Shown here one piece after another: positions 32,668 through 41,172 of a stretch of 64,000 nucleotides of DNA (positions are counted from its first letter, which is position 1; each line of letters opens with the position of its first letter). A model generated the notes under the pieces. The model saw only the letters and a list, made by a program, of their open reading frames with translations. It was not told the DNA's origin and made no database searches. The position numbers and the translations under genes were made by a program. Location of the stretch: positions 1 through 64,000 of the forward strand of contig JBEKSX010000010.1 of assembly GCA_049516635.1 (NCBI GenBank), given 5' to 3'. Origin of the DNA: JBEKSX01 sp049516635. Lineage in GTDB: Bacteria > Bacteroidota > Ignavibacteria > Tepidaquicellales > OLB5.

Positions 32668-34323
32668 ATGATAAAGACCAGTACGACTGCTGTATTTATA
32701 GCAATAATTCTATGTTTTTCCGCTTTACAGAAAATTTACCCGCAGGAGATCCAGCAACAGCCGTGTGAAGTGTTAAAGTACAAGCTCAATCTCGATATCT
32801 ACGGATGCTTCGTCAAGCCGTTCCCCCACTCGTTCAGCGGCTCAAGCGAGATGACCATAGTTGCCGATACTCTTATGAATTCGCTCCAGCTTAACGCCGA
32901 AAGTTATTCGTTAAAGATTGACTCAATTTCACCTTCGGACTTTAAGTATAGTCACAAATGGAATACTCTTACAATTACATTAGACAGATACTATTATAAA
33001 GATGATACGGTTACATTCACTATATACTTCCATCACAAGGATGTTTTCGACGAGGCATTCTATACCGAGGCATTCTATACCGGGAACGGACTTGTCTATA
33101 CTGACTGCGAGTCCCGCAAAGCCCGCAGGTGGTTTCCCTGTATAGACGATCCATCTAAAAAAGCACTGTTGGAACTGACAGCTAAGGTCCCTTCCAATAT
33201 TAAATTCGGATCGAACGGTTATCTTGCGGATTCTACAGCGGATGGGGATACTACTTTTTATCACTGGATAAGTCCGGAACCGATTGCGACTTACTTGATT
33301 GCAGTAGCGGGATGTACACGATATAATCTTGATATCATGAACTGGGACGATAATGGAAGGAATATCCCTATAAGATTCTATTACAAACCCTGGGAAAATA
33401 TGGATAGTTTGAAAAACATAAAGGATATAATTATCCCGCTTGCACAATACTTTTCAAGTTTATTTGGAGATTATCCTTTCGATAAAATAGGTTTTGCAAC
33501 TACGGACAGTCTTTTCCTATGGGGCGGGATGGAAAACCAGACTATGATACTCATATGTCCTCACTGCTGGCAGGAATCCCTCATAGCTCACGAGTTCGCA
33601 CACCAGTGGTTCGGGGACATGATCTCTCCCCGTTCCTGGGCTGATATCTGGCTGAACGAAGGTTTCGCAACCTACTGCGAAGCTCTCTGGGCTGAACACA
33701 CAGGCGGATATAAATTTTATAAGGAGGTAATTGAAAAAGACGCTTATGAATATCAATTCTATAATCCCGGTACGCCTATATACAGCGATGACTGGGTTTC
33801 GAATCCGCCAAGCGATGAGATACTTTTTAATCCGCCTACCAGCTATGACAAAGCCGGATGCGTTCTTCATATGCTGCGTTATGTCATTGGAGACAGTTTA
33901 TTTTTCAAGACCTTAAGAGATTATGCCCTAGATCCAAATTTCAGATTCGGGAACGCATCGACCGCAGATTTTATCGACCTGGTAAATAATACCGCAGGAA
34001 CGAACCTCACATGGTTCTTCGACGAATGGCTAAAAACTCCGAACCATCCCGTGTATTCGAATACGTATAAGTTCACCGAGGTAAGTGATAATAATTGGCA
34101 GGTTTCCCTAAGAATACGGCAAACTCAGAGGGTAAAGTTTTTTTCTATGCCTGTCGAAATAAGGGTATTTTTTGTGGGAGCTCCCGATACGACGCTAATC
34201 ATAAAGAATGATATGAATAATCAGCAGTTCATTTTCAATTTCCGTCATGAACCGCGCTCACTTATTTTCGATCCCTATGATAATATAGTGTTAAAAGAAG
34301 TTAACACAAAAAGGGAAGAATAG
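32668..34323 (+). CDS. M1 family zinc aminopeptidase, short form
   Basis: The protein has a signal peptide (ISTTAVFIAIILCFS-like, 1-25) and the M1 order of domains. The exopeptidase motif GGMEN is at residues 286-290, the zinc motif HEFAH at 308-312 and the third ligand E331 in LNEGFATYCEAL. All catalytic elements are intact. Length is 551 residues, lacking the large C-terminal HEAT-like domain of about 850-residue relatives and lacking a T9SS sorting domain. It should therefore act in the periplasm or be secreted otherwise. A 15-base tandem duplication at 33052-33081 repeats EAFYT twice in the N-terminal beta domain. Confidence 0.92.
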   Translation: MIKTSTTAVFIAIILCFSALQKIYPQEIQQQPCEVLKYKLNLDIYGCFVKPFPHSFSGSSEMTIVADTLMNSLQLNAESYSLKIDSISPSDFKYSHKWNTLTITLDRYYYKDDTVTFTIYFHHKDVFDEAFYTEAFYTGNGLVYTDCESRKARRWFPCIDDPSKKALLELTAKVPSNIKFGSNGYLADSTADGDTTFYHWISPEPIATYLIAVAGCTRYNLDIMNWDDNGRNIPIRFYYKPWENMDSLKNIKDIIIPLAQYFSSLFGDYPFDKIGFATTDSLFLWGGMENQTMILICPHCWQESLIAHEFAHQWFGDMISPRSWADIWLNEGFATYCEALWAEHTGGYKFYKEVIEKDAYEYQFYNPGTPIYSDDWVSNPPSDEILFNPPTSYDKAGCVLHMLRYVIGDSLFFKTLRDYALDPNFRFGNASTADFIDLVNNTAGTNLTWFFDEWLKTPNHPVYSNTYKFTEVSDNNWQVSLRIRQTQRVKFFSMPVEIRVFFVGAPDTTLIIKNDMNNQQFIFNFRHEPRSLIFDPYDNIVLKEVNTKREE

Positions 34324-34346
34324 AATTTGCAAAGGGTACGAGACTG

Positions 34347-34790
34347 TTACAATCCACCGAACCTGAAGCTCGTGCCTATCAGTACTAATACAATTGACAT
34401 GATAGCTATCAGTATGATATAGAATGAAGCCGGACCCAAATTATCATTGCTCATTTTAGGGGTGATCTTAAGCTTGAGATAATGCGCCAGGAACAATATA
34501 ATAATTATCAGGATAAGCTTAAGTGTTATATTAGTGGAAATGAAATTAGAAAAACTGAACCAGTCAAAAAAGTTGGGAATATAACGGAAAGCTAGGATTA
34601 TACCAGTAATAAGCTGAAGACCCAGAGCCGGTATCCCTATTTTTCCGAAGCTCTTTTCATAGGTTCTGATCACTTCCGCATCTTTCTTTTTCAGGGCTTG
34701 CGGCAGATAGACAGCAGAAAATATAATGTAACCGCCCGTCCATACGCAGGCAAATAAAATATGCAGGATTATTGTTATCTCGTAAATCAT
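34347..34790 (-). CDS. CopD-like four-TM membrane protein
   Basis: The 147-residue protein has four transmembrane segments. H10 (EITIILHILFACVWTGGYIIF) and the histidine in LAHYLKLKITPKM are conserved features of the CopD/DUF2269-like family. In CopD proteins such histidines bind copper or heme, but a specific role cannot be set here. It is on the minus strand downstream of the histidine kinase, with a gap of 156 bases, and converges with the M1 peptidase. Confidence 0.65.
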   Translation of the reverse strand: MIYEITIILHILFACVWTGGYIIFSAVYLPQALKKKDAEVIRTYEKSFGKIGIPALGLQLITGIILAFRYIPNFFDWFSFSNFISTNITLKLILIIIILFLAHYLKLKITPKMSNDNLGPASFYIILIAIMSIVLVLIGTSFRFGGL

Positions 34791-34946
34791 TTCATTTGTA
34801 AATAATATATTTACTAAAAAAGTTCTTTGAAATAATAATATTAAAAGAGTGCTTAAGAAAGGAATTAATAAAGGGTATCTGTGCGAGGAATTATATGAGA
34901 AATGGCTGAAAAAATAAATTAACTTATACGGCTTCGGGAAAGAAAT

Positions 34947-36236
34947 TTATTTTTTGAACGTAAGGATTACTTCAGTCCCCTGGTTTAGTTTGCTGAGGAT
35001 AATGATAGTCCCGTGATGGTTGTCCATAATTTTCTTTGTTATCGACAAGCCCAGCCCGAATCCTCCCGTTTTTCTGGAACGGGACCTATCGGCACGGTAG
35101 AATGGTTCAAATATATATTTCAGGTCTTCCTCTGAAATTCCTACTCCATTATCCTTAACCGAAATGATCACAGAATCAAATTTATCGTTCAAAATGATTT
35201 GTATATTGCCTGTTGAGTACTTGAGGGCATTTTCAATGATATTCCTTAATACCATCATTACTTTTTCCGGATCGATGTTGATATAAACTCTGTTATTGGT
35301 ACCTTTAAAAATCAATCTCTCATTCGATGTATATTCGGATATAACATCTTCTATTAATTCCGCAATGTCCACTCTTTCATACTTAAGTACATCATAATCA
35401 CTTTCGACCCGATAATTCTCCAGAAGACCTGATATCATTTTTTCCATTTCCATCACGTCTTCGTTTATCTTGTCCTTGGTCGAATCCACCTCAAGACCTA
35501 ATTTTATCCTGGTCAGAGGGCTCCGTAATTCATGCGAGACGTTCAGGAGCAGTTGTTCTTTTGATTTGATGGCATGTTTTATTTTAGACGCCATCTCGGT
35601 GATGGAATCGGCTAATTCGCCCATCTCATCTCTGCGTTTCACTTTTACGTCGGTATCGTATTTTCCTTCGCCAATCTGCTCTACGGCATAGGTTAATTTT
35701 CTGAGCGGGCTAAATAGCCACCTCAACAGAAAATACAGCGGAATAAATATTATGCTGACAAGTATTATGATAATAATTATTGCCCTTTCCGGATTGAAAA
35801 AATCCTGTGAAGAAAGTGTTGCAAAGATGAAAACCCCGAGCGGTGTTTTGAATACATAGATCGGTCTCCCCTCGTATTCCAGCCGGAATGATTCTGTGGT
35901 GGGAAATTTTTCTTTGAATTCATCATCTGTTGCAAGCTCTTCAATCTTAGGTACATGGTCGGAAGTGGTCCAATTCATATTGTGTGATTGAAAACGGATA
36001 TTAAGGTTTAGGTCTTCTGCGAGGTTTCTGGCTTTCACCGTGTCGGGCGGTACACCGATATCTTTAATAATATACTCATTCATCTTAAGGATATATACCG
36101 GAATGAACCTTCTTGGTGCGCCTTCAGTACTAAAACGCAAAAATGCCCAGATCGATAGGTTGATCAGGATACCAAAAAATATCACTATGAACATCAGCTG
36201 GGGAAATATAGATCTGAAAAACCTGAACCTGGTCAT
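34947..36236 (-). CDS. Sensor histidine kinase, CpxA-like
   Basis: This 429-residue kinase has TM1 at about 12-33, a periplasmic sensor of about 110 residues and TM2 at about 152-173. A HAMP linker follows (LRWLFSPLRKLTYAVEQIGEGKYD...RRDEMGELADSITEMASKI). The phosphorylation site is H235 in NVSHELRSPLTRIKLGLE. The ATPase domain has N box IIENALKYST, G1 VKDNGVGI, F box FEPFYR and G2 GGFGLGLSI. The HELRSPLTR H box and short sensor resemble CpxA. It starts two bases after the response regulator and is co-transcribed with it. Confidence 0.9.
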   Translation of the reverse strand: MTRFRFFRSIFPQLMFIVIFFGILINLSIWAFLRFSTEGAPRRFIPVYILKMNEYIIKDIGVPPDTVKARNLAEDLNLNIRFQSHNMNWTTSDHVPKIEELATDDEFKEKFPTTESFRLEYEGRPIYVFKTPLGVFIFATLSSQDFFNPERAIIIIIILVSIIFIPLYFLLRWLFSPLRKLTYAVEQIGEGKYDTDVKVKRRDEMGELADSITEMASKIKHAIKSKEQLLLNVSHELRSPLTRIKLGLEVDSTKDKINEDVMEMEKMISGLLENYRVESDYDVLKYERVDIAELIEDVISEYTSNERLIFKGTNNRVYINIDPEKVMMVLRNIIENALKYSTGNIQIILNDKFDSVIISVKDNGVGISEEDLKYIFEPFYRADRSRSRKTGGFGLGLSITKKIMDNHHGTIIILSKLNQGTEVILTFKK

Positions 36237-36238
36237 AT

Positions 36239-36946
36239 TTATTCTTCAGCCTCTGCGTAGAACATATATCCCACAGTGTGAACCGTTTTGATTATCTGTC
36301 CTTTTTTGTTTGAACTGCTTTTAAGTTTATTCCTCAATCTCGAAACCATCACGTCCACTGATCTGTCGAATGACATCCACGATATACCCCTGGTGTTCTG
36401 CATTATTTCGTCACGTGAAAGCACCTTGCCGTTATGTTTGACAAAAAGCATCAATAATTCGAACTCCGTAGATGTCAGCTCAAGATCTTTTCCATGAAGA
36501 AATGCCGTACGCTTATTCGGATCTATAACGAGCTCTCCGGCCAATGTATTGAGCTTGATGATCTCGTTCTTTTTAAATTTCACTTCAACCCTCCTGAGAA
36601 CTGACTGCATACGTGCAAGCAGTTCTCTAGGCTCAAACGGCTTGGGCAGGTAATCATCCGCGCCTAACTCCAGACCGACGACCTTATCGGTAACTTCTCC
36701 CCTTGCAGTGAGCATAACTATGGGAGTTTCATAATCCTTTCTTATTTGCTTGCAAGCTTCGAAACCATCCATTTCCGGAAGCATAATATCCAGTATGATA
36801 AGATCATAATGATTGGTTTTCAGCTTAACAAATCCGTCTTTTGGATTTTCAACGGCAGTTACCTTATAATTATTCTTTCCGAGATATTCTTTAAGAAGAT
36901 CGTTCAGTTTGATGTCATCGTCTATTACTAAAATTGATTTACTCAT
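36239..36946 (-). CDS. OmpR/PhoB-family response regulator, CpxR-like
   Basis: The 235-residue regulator has a receiver domain with acidic pocket D9-D11, phospho-acceptor D53 (LIILDIMLPEMDGF), T/S switch MLTARG and K102 region DDYLPKPFEPRELLAR. The C-terminal winged helix (LELTSTEFELLMLFVKHNGKVLSRDEIMQNTRG...FDRSVDVMVSRLRNKL) is the OmpR/PhoB type. It is followed two bases later by the kinase and preceded on the same strand by a Spy/CpxP-like gene, separated by a hairpin. Confidence 0.92.
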   Translation of the reverse strand: MSKSILVIDDDIKLNDLLKEYLGKNNYKVTAVENPKDGFVKLKTNHYDLIILDIMLPEMDGFEACKQIRKDYETPIVMLTARGEVTDKVVGLELGADDYLPKPFEPRELLARMQSVLRRVEVKFKKNEIIKLNTLAGELVIDPNKRTAFLHGKDLELTSTEFELLMLFVKHNGKVLSRDEIMQNTRGISWMSFDRSVDVMVSRLRNKLKSSSNKKGQIIKTVHTVGYMFYAEAEE

Positions 36947-36997
36947 ATTTAAAAATAATCAAAGAAATTGTCTTATACTATATCACAAAAACCCGCA

Positions 36998-37038
36998 AAC
37001 CCTCCCTTGCGGAACAGAATCGTATGCAAGGAAGGGTT
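36998..37038 (-). terminator. Hairpin between the CpxP-like gene and the response regulator
   Basis: On the minus strand AACCCTTCCTTGC (37038-37026) pairs with GCAAGGGAGGGTT (37010-36998), thirteen pairs with one G-T wobble. It is followed by TGCGGGTTTTTGTG. The T-run is short and delayed, so it could be a partial terminator reducing read-through into the regulator genes. Confidence 0.55.
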
Positions 37039-37062
37039 ATATAAGGAGGTAAAATGAGCTAA

Positions 37063-37590
37063 TTATTGAGATTCTTGTTTTTTATCGTGACCTGACTTTT
37101 CATGCTTTTCTTTCATCTCATTCATCTTATCTACGAGCTTTGTTCTTTGCTCGGGTGTTAAAATATCATGGAACTTCACAATTTCGCCCATGATAAATTC
37201 CTTCATTTCCTGCCGGTTAGATTCGCGTTTTGCATCAATATCTTTTAGCGTCTGCACATCCAGATTATCCTGCTTGAACGCATTCTGGAAATCAGAGAGC
37301 CCCTGTCCTTTATTCTGCTTCATGCTCTCTCTCTTCGCCTTGATCTCGCTCTTGATCTTATCCACATCTGCCTTTTGCTGTGCGGTAAGGTTAAGATCTT
37401 TTGTTAATTTATCCATCATGAAGATCCAGGGACCTTTATCCCTGAATTCTTTTACTTTTTGTGTATAGGCAACTCCGGCCAATCCTATCAAAAGTATAAT
37501 TATAATAAGAGTACTGGTCAAGTAGAATTTCTTTCTTGATTTTCTTACCGGCCTTTGATGCTCTTCTGTTGATTCAACTATTTCTGACAT
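37063..37590 (-). CDS. Spy/CpxP-like periplasmic protein with LTxxQ motifs
   Basis: The 175-residue protein has a basic N-terminus, one membrane segment (about 23-43, STLIIIILLIGLAGVAYTQ) and an all-helical charged periplasmic domain. LTAQQKADVDKIKSEI (about 71-86) and LTPEQRTKLVDKMNEM (about 142-157) are the paired LTxxQ motifs of the Spy/CpxP superfamily of chaperone-like stress sensors. The helix between is very rich in K, Q and E. A strong GGGAGGAG ribosome-binding site precedes the ATG. It lies directly upstream of the Cpx-like regulator genes on the same strand, so it may sense or inhibit that kinase. Confidence 0.78.
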   Translation of the reverse strand: MSEIVESTEEHQRPVRKSRKKFYLTSTLIIIILLIGLAGVAYTQKVKEFRDKGPWIFMMDKLTKDLNLTAQQKADVDKIKSEIKAKRESMKQNKGQGLSDFQNAFKQDNLDVQTLKDIDAKRESNRQEMKEFIMGEIVKFHDILTPEQRTKLVDKMNEMKEKHEKSGHDKKQESQ

Positions 37591-37894
37591 TTTAATTTCT
37601 CCTCCCGATTCAACGGGATATTATTTATTTTTTATTTTAAATACGATACTAACTTAAGCTGTTTAAATACTAAAATTATGTTTCCTTTGTAAAAGAAATG
37701 TAAAATAATGTTACAAAAACATGTATTAACGAACAAACAACTGCTAAAATCACCGTTTTTAATATTCCGTGCTATTATGTAACGGTAAAATAAGTTTAAG
37801 AACAGCAAAACGTGCTTTTATTATAAGATTTATTACATTTCTTTTGAAGAAAACCTGCATTTAAAGTCTGAATAATCTTATGTATTTTTAACAG
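37591..37894. promoter_or_regulatory. Divergent regulatory region with GTAAA boxes and a 13-base inverted repeat
   Basis: This gap separates the CpxP-like gene (minus) from the Nudix gene (plus). GTAAA at 37689-37693 and GTAAA at 37700-37704 are spaced by six bases; GTAAC/GTAAA follow at 37779-37789. The E. coli CpxR box is GTAAA-N5-GTAAA, so these are candidate sites for the neighbouring regulator. AAAAGAAATGTAA (37691-37703) recurs in perfect inverted form at 37833-37845. No -33/-7 pair was firmly identified. Confidence 0.4.
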
Positions 37895-38365
37895 ATGCCA
37901 GAAATAGAATCCAATTATATCGAACTGCATATTTATAATCCCATCATAGATAAGTTCTTACTGTTAAAACGGGCACAGCATAAGATATATGCAGGCACTT
38001 GGCAGATGATAACCGCAACCTGTGAGGAAAATGAGTCGACACCGGAGACCGCTGTAAGAGAACTTTATGAGGAAACAAAATTGAGACCGGTTAAGCTGTA
38101 CGTGGTCCCGCATGTCAATACTTTTTATTTTGACGTGAATAACACGATATGCCTTTCACCGGTATTTCTTGCCATAGTCGAAACAGATAAAGTATCTATC
38201 TCGGATGAACATACTGAGTATAAATGGGTAACTTATGAGGAAGCAATAGAGCTTATTAACTGGCCTGACCAAATACAGAGTCTCGAAATAATAAAAAAAT
38301 ATCTGGAAGATAAGATACTCTCAAAAAAATTGACCCTGATCCCTCTTCATGAATCAGAACATTGA
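37895..38365 (+). CDS. Nudix hydrolase
   Basis: The 156-residue protein has the Nudix fold: an N-terminal substrate strand (YNPIIDKFLLLKRAQHKIYAGTWQMITAT) and the Nudix helix EENESTPETAVRELYEETKLRP. The catalytic RELYEE is intact, but the usual first glycine of the Nudix box is alanine. The C-terminal EHTEYKWVTYEEAIELINWPDQIQSLEIIKKYL is the common last helix. It resembles NudB-like and dATP/dihydroneopterin pyrophosphatases. It lies 48 bases before ribD, so a role in pterin or riboflavin intermediates is possible, though not shown. Confidence 0.82.
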   Translation: MPEIESNYIELHIYNPIIDKFLLLKRAQHKIYAGTWQMITATCEENESTPETAVRELYEETKLRPVKLYVVPHVNTFYFDVNNTICLSPVFLAIVETDKVSISDEHTEYKWVTYEEAIELINWPDQIQSLEIIKKYLEDKILSKKLTLIPLHESEH

Positions 38366-38412
38366 GGGCTTATAGAAATTACCAGAAGCTTTGAATCAAA
38401 TCAAAAGAGAAA

Positions 38413-39504
38413 ATGAAAAAAGATAATTCAGACGAACAATTTATCAAACGATGCCTCGAACTTGCTTTTAAGGGAGCCGGTTATACTTCTCCGAATCCAA
38501 TGGTAGGTTGCATCATCGTAAAGAACGGAAAGATCTTAGCAGAAGGTTTCCACAAACAGTTTGGAGCTGATCACGCTGAAATAAATGCAATAAATTCGGC
38601 ATTAAAGAGAAAAAAGGATTTGAGAGGCTCGTCATTATACGTCAACCTGGAACCGTGCTCACACACCGGAAAAACTCCGCCATGTACGGATAGGATAATC
38701 GAAAACAGGATCGGTGAAGTGGTCATAGGAACGATAGACCCTAATCCTCTGGTGAACGGGAAAGGAATAAAAAAATTAAAAAAAGCAGGCATCAAAGTAA
38801 GAACCGAAGTACTCGAAGAGGAATGCAGGGAATTTAATAAGTTTTATTTCAAGTATATCAAAACGGGATTACCATATGTAACCATTAAACTGGCACAGAC
38901 CATTGACGGAAAGATAGCCGATATGGAAGGTAATTCAAAATGGATAAGTTCTCCCGAATCAAGGAAATATGTTCATGAGCTCAGGAGCAGATACGATTCT
39001 GTATTGATAGGAAAAAATACGCTTGAAAAAGATGATCCGGAGCTTACGGTAAGGCATTTTAAAGGACGCAATCCATACAGGATAGTCATTGACAGGAACC
39101 TGACAACCGATCTAAACAAAAATCTGTTCTCGGACGGGTTCACGGATAGAACTATAATAATTTCAGCAGAGAAAGCCGATCCATTTCTGGATAAGATATT
39201 TGGCGAAAGAAGGATCAGGTTAATAGTCTCAAAGTTAAAGGATAATAAGATCGACCTAAAAGATGCATTGAAAAAAATTGGAAAGGTCGGCATCACCAGT
39301 GTTATTATCGAAGGTGGGGCTTACACCTCTACGGAATTTCTCGAACAGGGTGTAGCCGACGACCTTCTTATCTTCATTGCACCGGAAATAATGGGTAAAG
39401 GATTAAGCTCTTTTATCCCGGAAAAAAAGATTGATCTAACAAAACATAAAAACATCAATTGTAAAAAAATAGGCAAAGATATTTTAATAAATATTATTTT
39501 ATAA
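38413..39504 (+). CDS. ribD: Bifunctional riboflavin deaminase/reductase RibD
   Basis: RibD converts the first pyrimidine intermediate of riboflavin synthesis by deamination and NADPH reduction. The N-terminal zinc deaminase has H54-A-E56 and the ligands C82 and C91 in PCSHTGKTPPC. The C-terminal reductase (from about 145) has VTIKLAQTIDGKIADMEGNSKWISSPESR, SVLIGKNTLEKDDPELTVR and GGAYTSTEFLEQGVADDLLIFIAPEIMG. Both activities are therefore intact in 363 residues. ribE follows six bases later, forming a two-gene riboflavin unit. ribBA and ribH are not in the window, and no FMN riboswitch was seen upstream. Confidence 0.96.
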   Translation: MKKDNSDEQFIKRCLELAFKGAGYTSPNPMVGCIIVKNGKILAEGFHKQFGADHAEINAINSALKRKKDLRGSSLYVNLEPCSHTGKTPPCTDRIIENRIGEVVIGTIDPNPLVNGKGIKKLKKAGIKVRTEVLEEECREFNKFYFKYIKTGLPYVTIKLAQTIDGKIADMEGNSKWISSPESRKYVHELRSRYDSVLIGKNTLEKDDPELTVRHFKGRNPYRIVIDRNLTTDLNKNLFSDGFTDRTIIISAEKADPFLDKIFGERRIRLIVSKLKDNKIDLKDALKKIGKVGITSVIIEGGAYTSTEFLEQGVADDLLIFIAPEIMGKGLSSFIPEKKIDLTKHKNINCKKIGKDILINIIL

Positions 39505-39510
39505 CAGTAT

Positions 39511-40167
39511 ATGTTTTCAGGCATAGTAGAAGAACAGGGTGTTATCACCAAGAAGATTAAAATTCCCGAAGGATTCAAGTTTAGAGTAAAAGCCAAAAAA
39601 GTCTCTAAAGGATTAAAAAAAGCTGACAGTGTATCTATCAACGGCGTTTGCCACACCATTACGAAAAAGCTCAAGAATGAATTTGAATTCGTATCGATGC
39701 ACGAAACACTGAAAAAGACGAATATAGGCGGGCTTGATCTAAAGGTGAAAGTCAACCTCGAAAGATCGCTTCGTATCGGCGGCGAGATAGGCGGACACTT
39801 TGTGTTCGGACATATAGATGATACGGGAATTATCACGGATATCAAACAGATCAGAGATGAAACAAATCCCGGGAAAGAGTCCGATAACTGGGAGTATTTT
39901 ATTAGAATTGACAAAAAATACGCGCCTTATGTCATCTATGTCGGCTCGATTGCTGTCGATGGGGTAAGCTTAACGGTTGCGGAAGTCCATCCGGTGACTG
40001 GAGATCACTTCGATATAAAAGTTGCAATCATTCCTTATACATATAAAAATACACGCTTCAATGAATACAAAGTTAATGACATTGTGAACATAGAATTTGA
40101 TTTTCTCGGAAAATACGTGCAAAAGATCCTGGAAAACAGGCCGGAGATAAAGCAAAATTTAACGTGA
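39511..40167 (+). CDS. ribE: Riboflavin synthase alpha subunit
   Basis: Riboflavin synthase dismutates two 6,7-dimethyl-8-ribityllumazines to riboflavin. The 218-residue protein contains two lumazine-binding repeats. The first opens with the invariant MFSGIVEEQG and includes SVSINGVCHTI. The second, from about residue 100, has GGHFVFGHIDDTG and GSIAVDGVSLTVAEV. The C-terminal helix VNIEFDFLGKYVQKIL is typical. It follows ribD by six bases. Confidence 0.96.
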   Translation: MFSGIVEEQGVITKKIKIPEGFKFRVKAKKVSKGLKKADSVSINGVCHTITKKLKNEFEFVSMHETLKKTNIGGLDLKVKVNLERSLRIGGEIGGHFVFGHIDDTGIITDIKQIRDETNPGKESDNWEYFIRIDKKYAPYVIYVGSIAVDGVSLTVAEVHPVTGDHFDIKVAIIPYTYKNTRFNEYKVNDIVNIEFDFLGKYVQKILENRPEIKQNLT

Positions 40168-40174
40168 ACTGATC

Positions 40175-40600
40175 ATGTTATTATTTCAGAAAGAAATAAT
40201 TCTATCCCCGAAGTCACGCGGATTTCATCTTATCACGAATGAGATTCTTAACCGCTTACCTGAGATTAAGGAAATAAAAACCGGGCTGGCGCACATATTT
40301 ATACATCATACCTCAGCTTCACTGACGATCAATGAAAATGCCGATCCGGATGTCCGGAAAGATATGGAAACGCACTTTAATATCATGATCCCGGATGGTG
40401 CGAAACATTTCAGGCACACACTTGAGGGTCCCGATGATATGACCTCGCATATCAAATCATCGATACTCGGCAATAGTCTGTCTATCCCGATCACTGACGG
40501 TATGCTAAATCTCGGTACATGGCAGGGCATCTATCTTTGTGAGCACCGTAACCACGCAGAGAGAAGAAAGATTGTGGTCACACTAATGGGGAACGGGTGA
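40175..40600 (+). CDS. yjbQ: YjbQ family protein (UPF0047)
   Basis: This 141-residue single-domain protein belongs to the YjbQ/UPF0047 family. Conserved features are LAHIFIHHTSASLTINENADPDVRKDME with its HHTSASL core, then GPDDMTSHIKSSILGNSLSIPITDG and LGTWQGIYLCEHRNHAERRKIVVTL. Family members have been linked to weak thiamine-phosphate synthase activity; the true role is uncertain. It starts seven bases after ribE and is probably co-transcribed with it. Confidence 0.93.
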   Translation: MLLFQKEIILSPKSRGFHLITNEILNRLPEIKEIKTGLAHIFIHHTSASLTINENADPDVRKDMETHFNIMIPDGAKHFRHTLEGPDDMTSHIKSSILGNSLSIPITDGMLNLGTWQGIYLCEHRNHAERRKIVVTLMGNG

Positions 40601-40612
40601 GTTTACTTTCCT

Positions 40613-40999
40613 TCAGATTACCTTCAGGCTTCTTCTATTTTCATCATTGTCATAATATACCCGCCATTCTGCAACAAGATCATTCCGTATCCTTGCACTC
40701 CATATAGCACGGTCATATTTATTATCCTTTGACCAATATGCATGACCGATCATTATCACAATATCATCATAGGATTCTATCCTGTCAAACGTATTCTTAT
40801 ATATAGGGAACGCCTTAAAAAATTTTGACCAAGAAGCAATCATATCCTGTTTGGACTTCACAGTAGTGTTTTCACGGTCAATAAACGTATGATCCTCCGT
40901 CATTAAGCGGGCAAGTCCTTCAATGTCCCGGTTGTTAATACATTCATTGAAGAGTAGTGCTATTATTTTGGGGTCTCTCAAATTCATATTTGATTTCAA
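40613..40999 (-). CDS. SnoaL/NTF2-like protein
   Basis: The 128-residue protein shows the NTF2-fold pattern: an N-terminal helix FNECINNRDIEGLARLMTEDHTFID, a helix MIASWSKFFKAFPIYKNTFDRIE and four C-terminal strands (DIVIMIGHAYWSK, YDRAIWSARIRNDLVAEWRVYYD). Polyketide-cyclase-type and unknown-function members share it. No catalytic role can be assigned. It is convergent with yjbQ, with only 12 bases between stops. Confidence 0.75.
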   Translation of the reverse strand: MKSNMNLRDPKIIALLFNECINNRDIEGLARLMTEDHTFIDRENTTVKSKQDMIASWSKFFKAFPIYKNTFDRIESYDDIVIMIGHAYWSKDNKYDRAIWSARIRNDLVAEWRVYYDNDENRRSLKVI

Positions 41000-41038
41000 A
41001 TATAATAACAGAAGCGGCTTTTTACTATATAATTAAAT

Positions 41039-41118
41039 GATAAGTCAAAAATATTCTATCTTTCCGCAGAATCTCCCGTAGGTGACTCTGCGGGGACTTG
41101 AAAGATAAGTCAAAAATA
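41039..41118. repeat. Hairpin element flanked by a 15-base direct repeat
   Basis: GATAAGTCAAAAATA occurs at 41039-41053 and again at 41104-41118. Between the copies lies CCGCAGA (41064-41070) and its inverted copy TCTGCGG (41087-41093) around a loop. The arrangement resembles a small mobile hairpin with a target-site duplication. Confidence 0.65.
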
Positions 41119-41135
41119 ATTTCATCTCTATCTCT

Positions 41136-41143
41136 TATATTTG
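41136..41143 (+). promoter_or_regulatory. -7 element TATATTTG upstream of the CcoN-like gene
   Basis: An exact TAnnTTTG lies 29 bases before the ATG at 41173. No TTG sits at the -33 distance, so the promoter is incomplete. Its position inside a possible upstream reading-frame extension argues for the downstream start. Confidence 0.4.
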
Positions 41144-41172
41144 TATGTATAATTTTAAGGGAGGATAACTAT

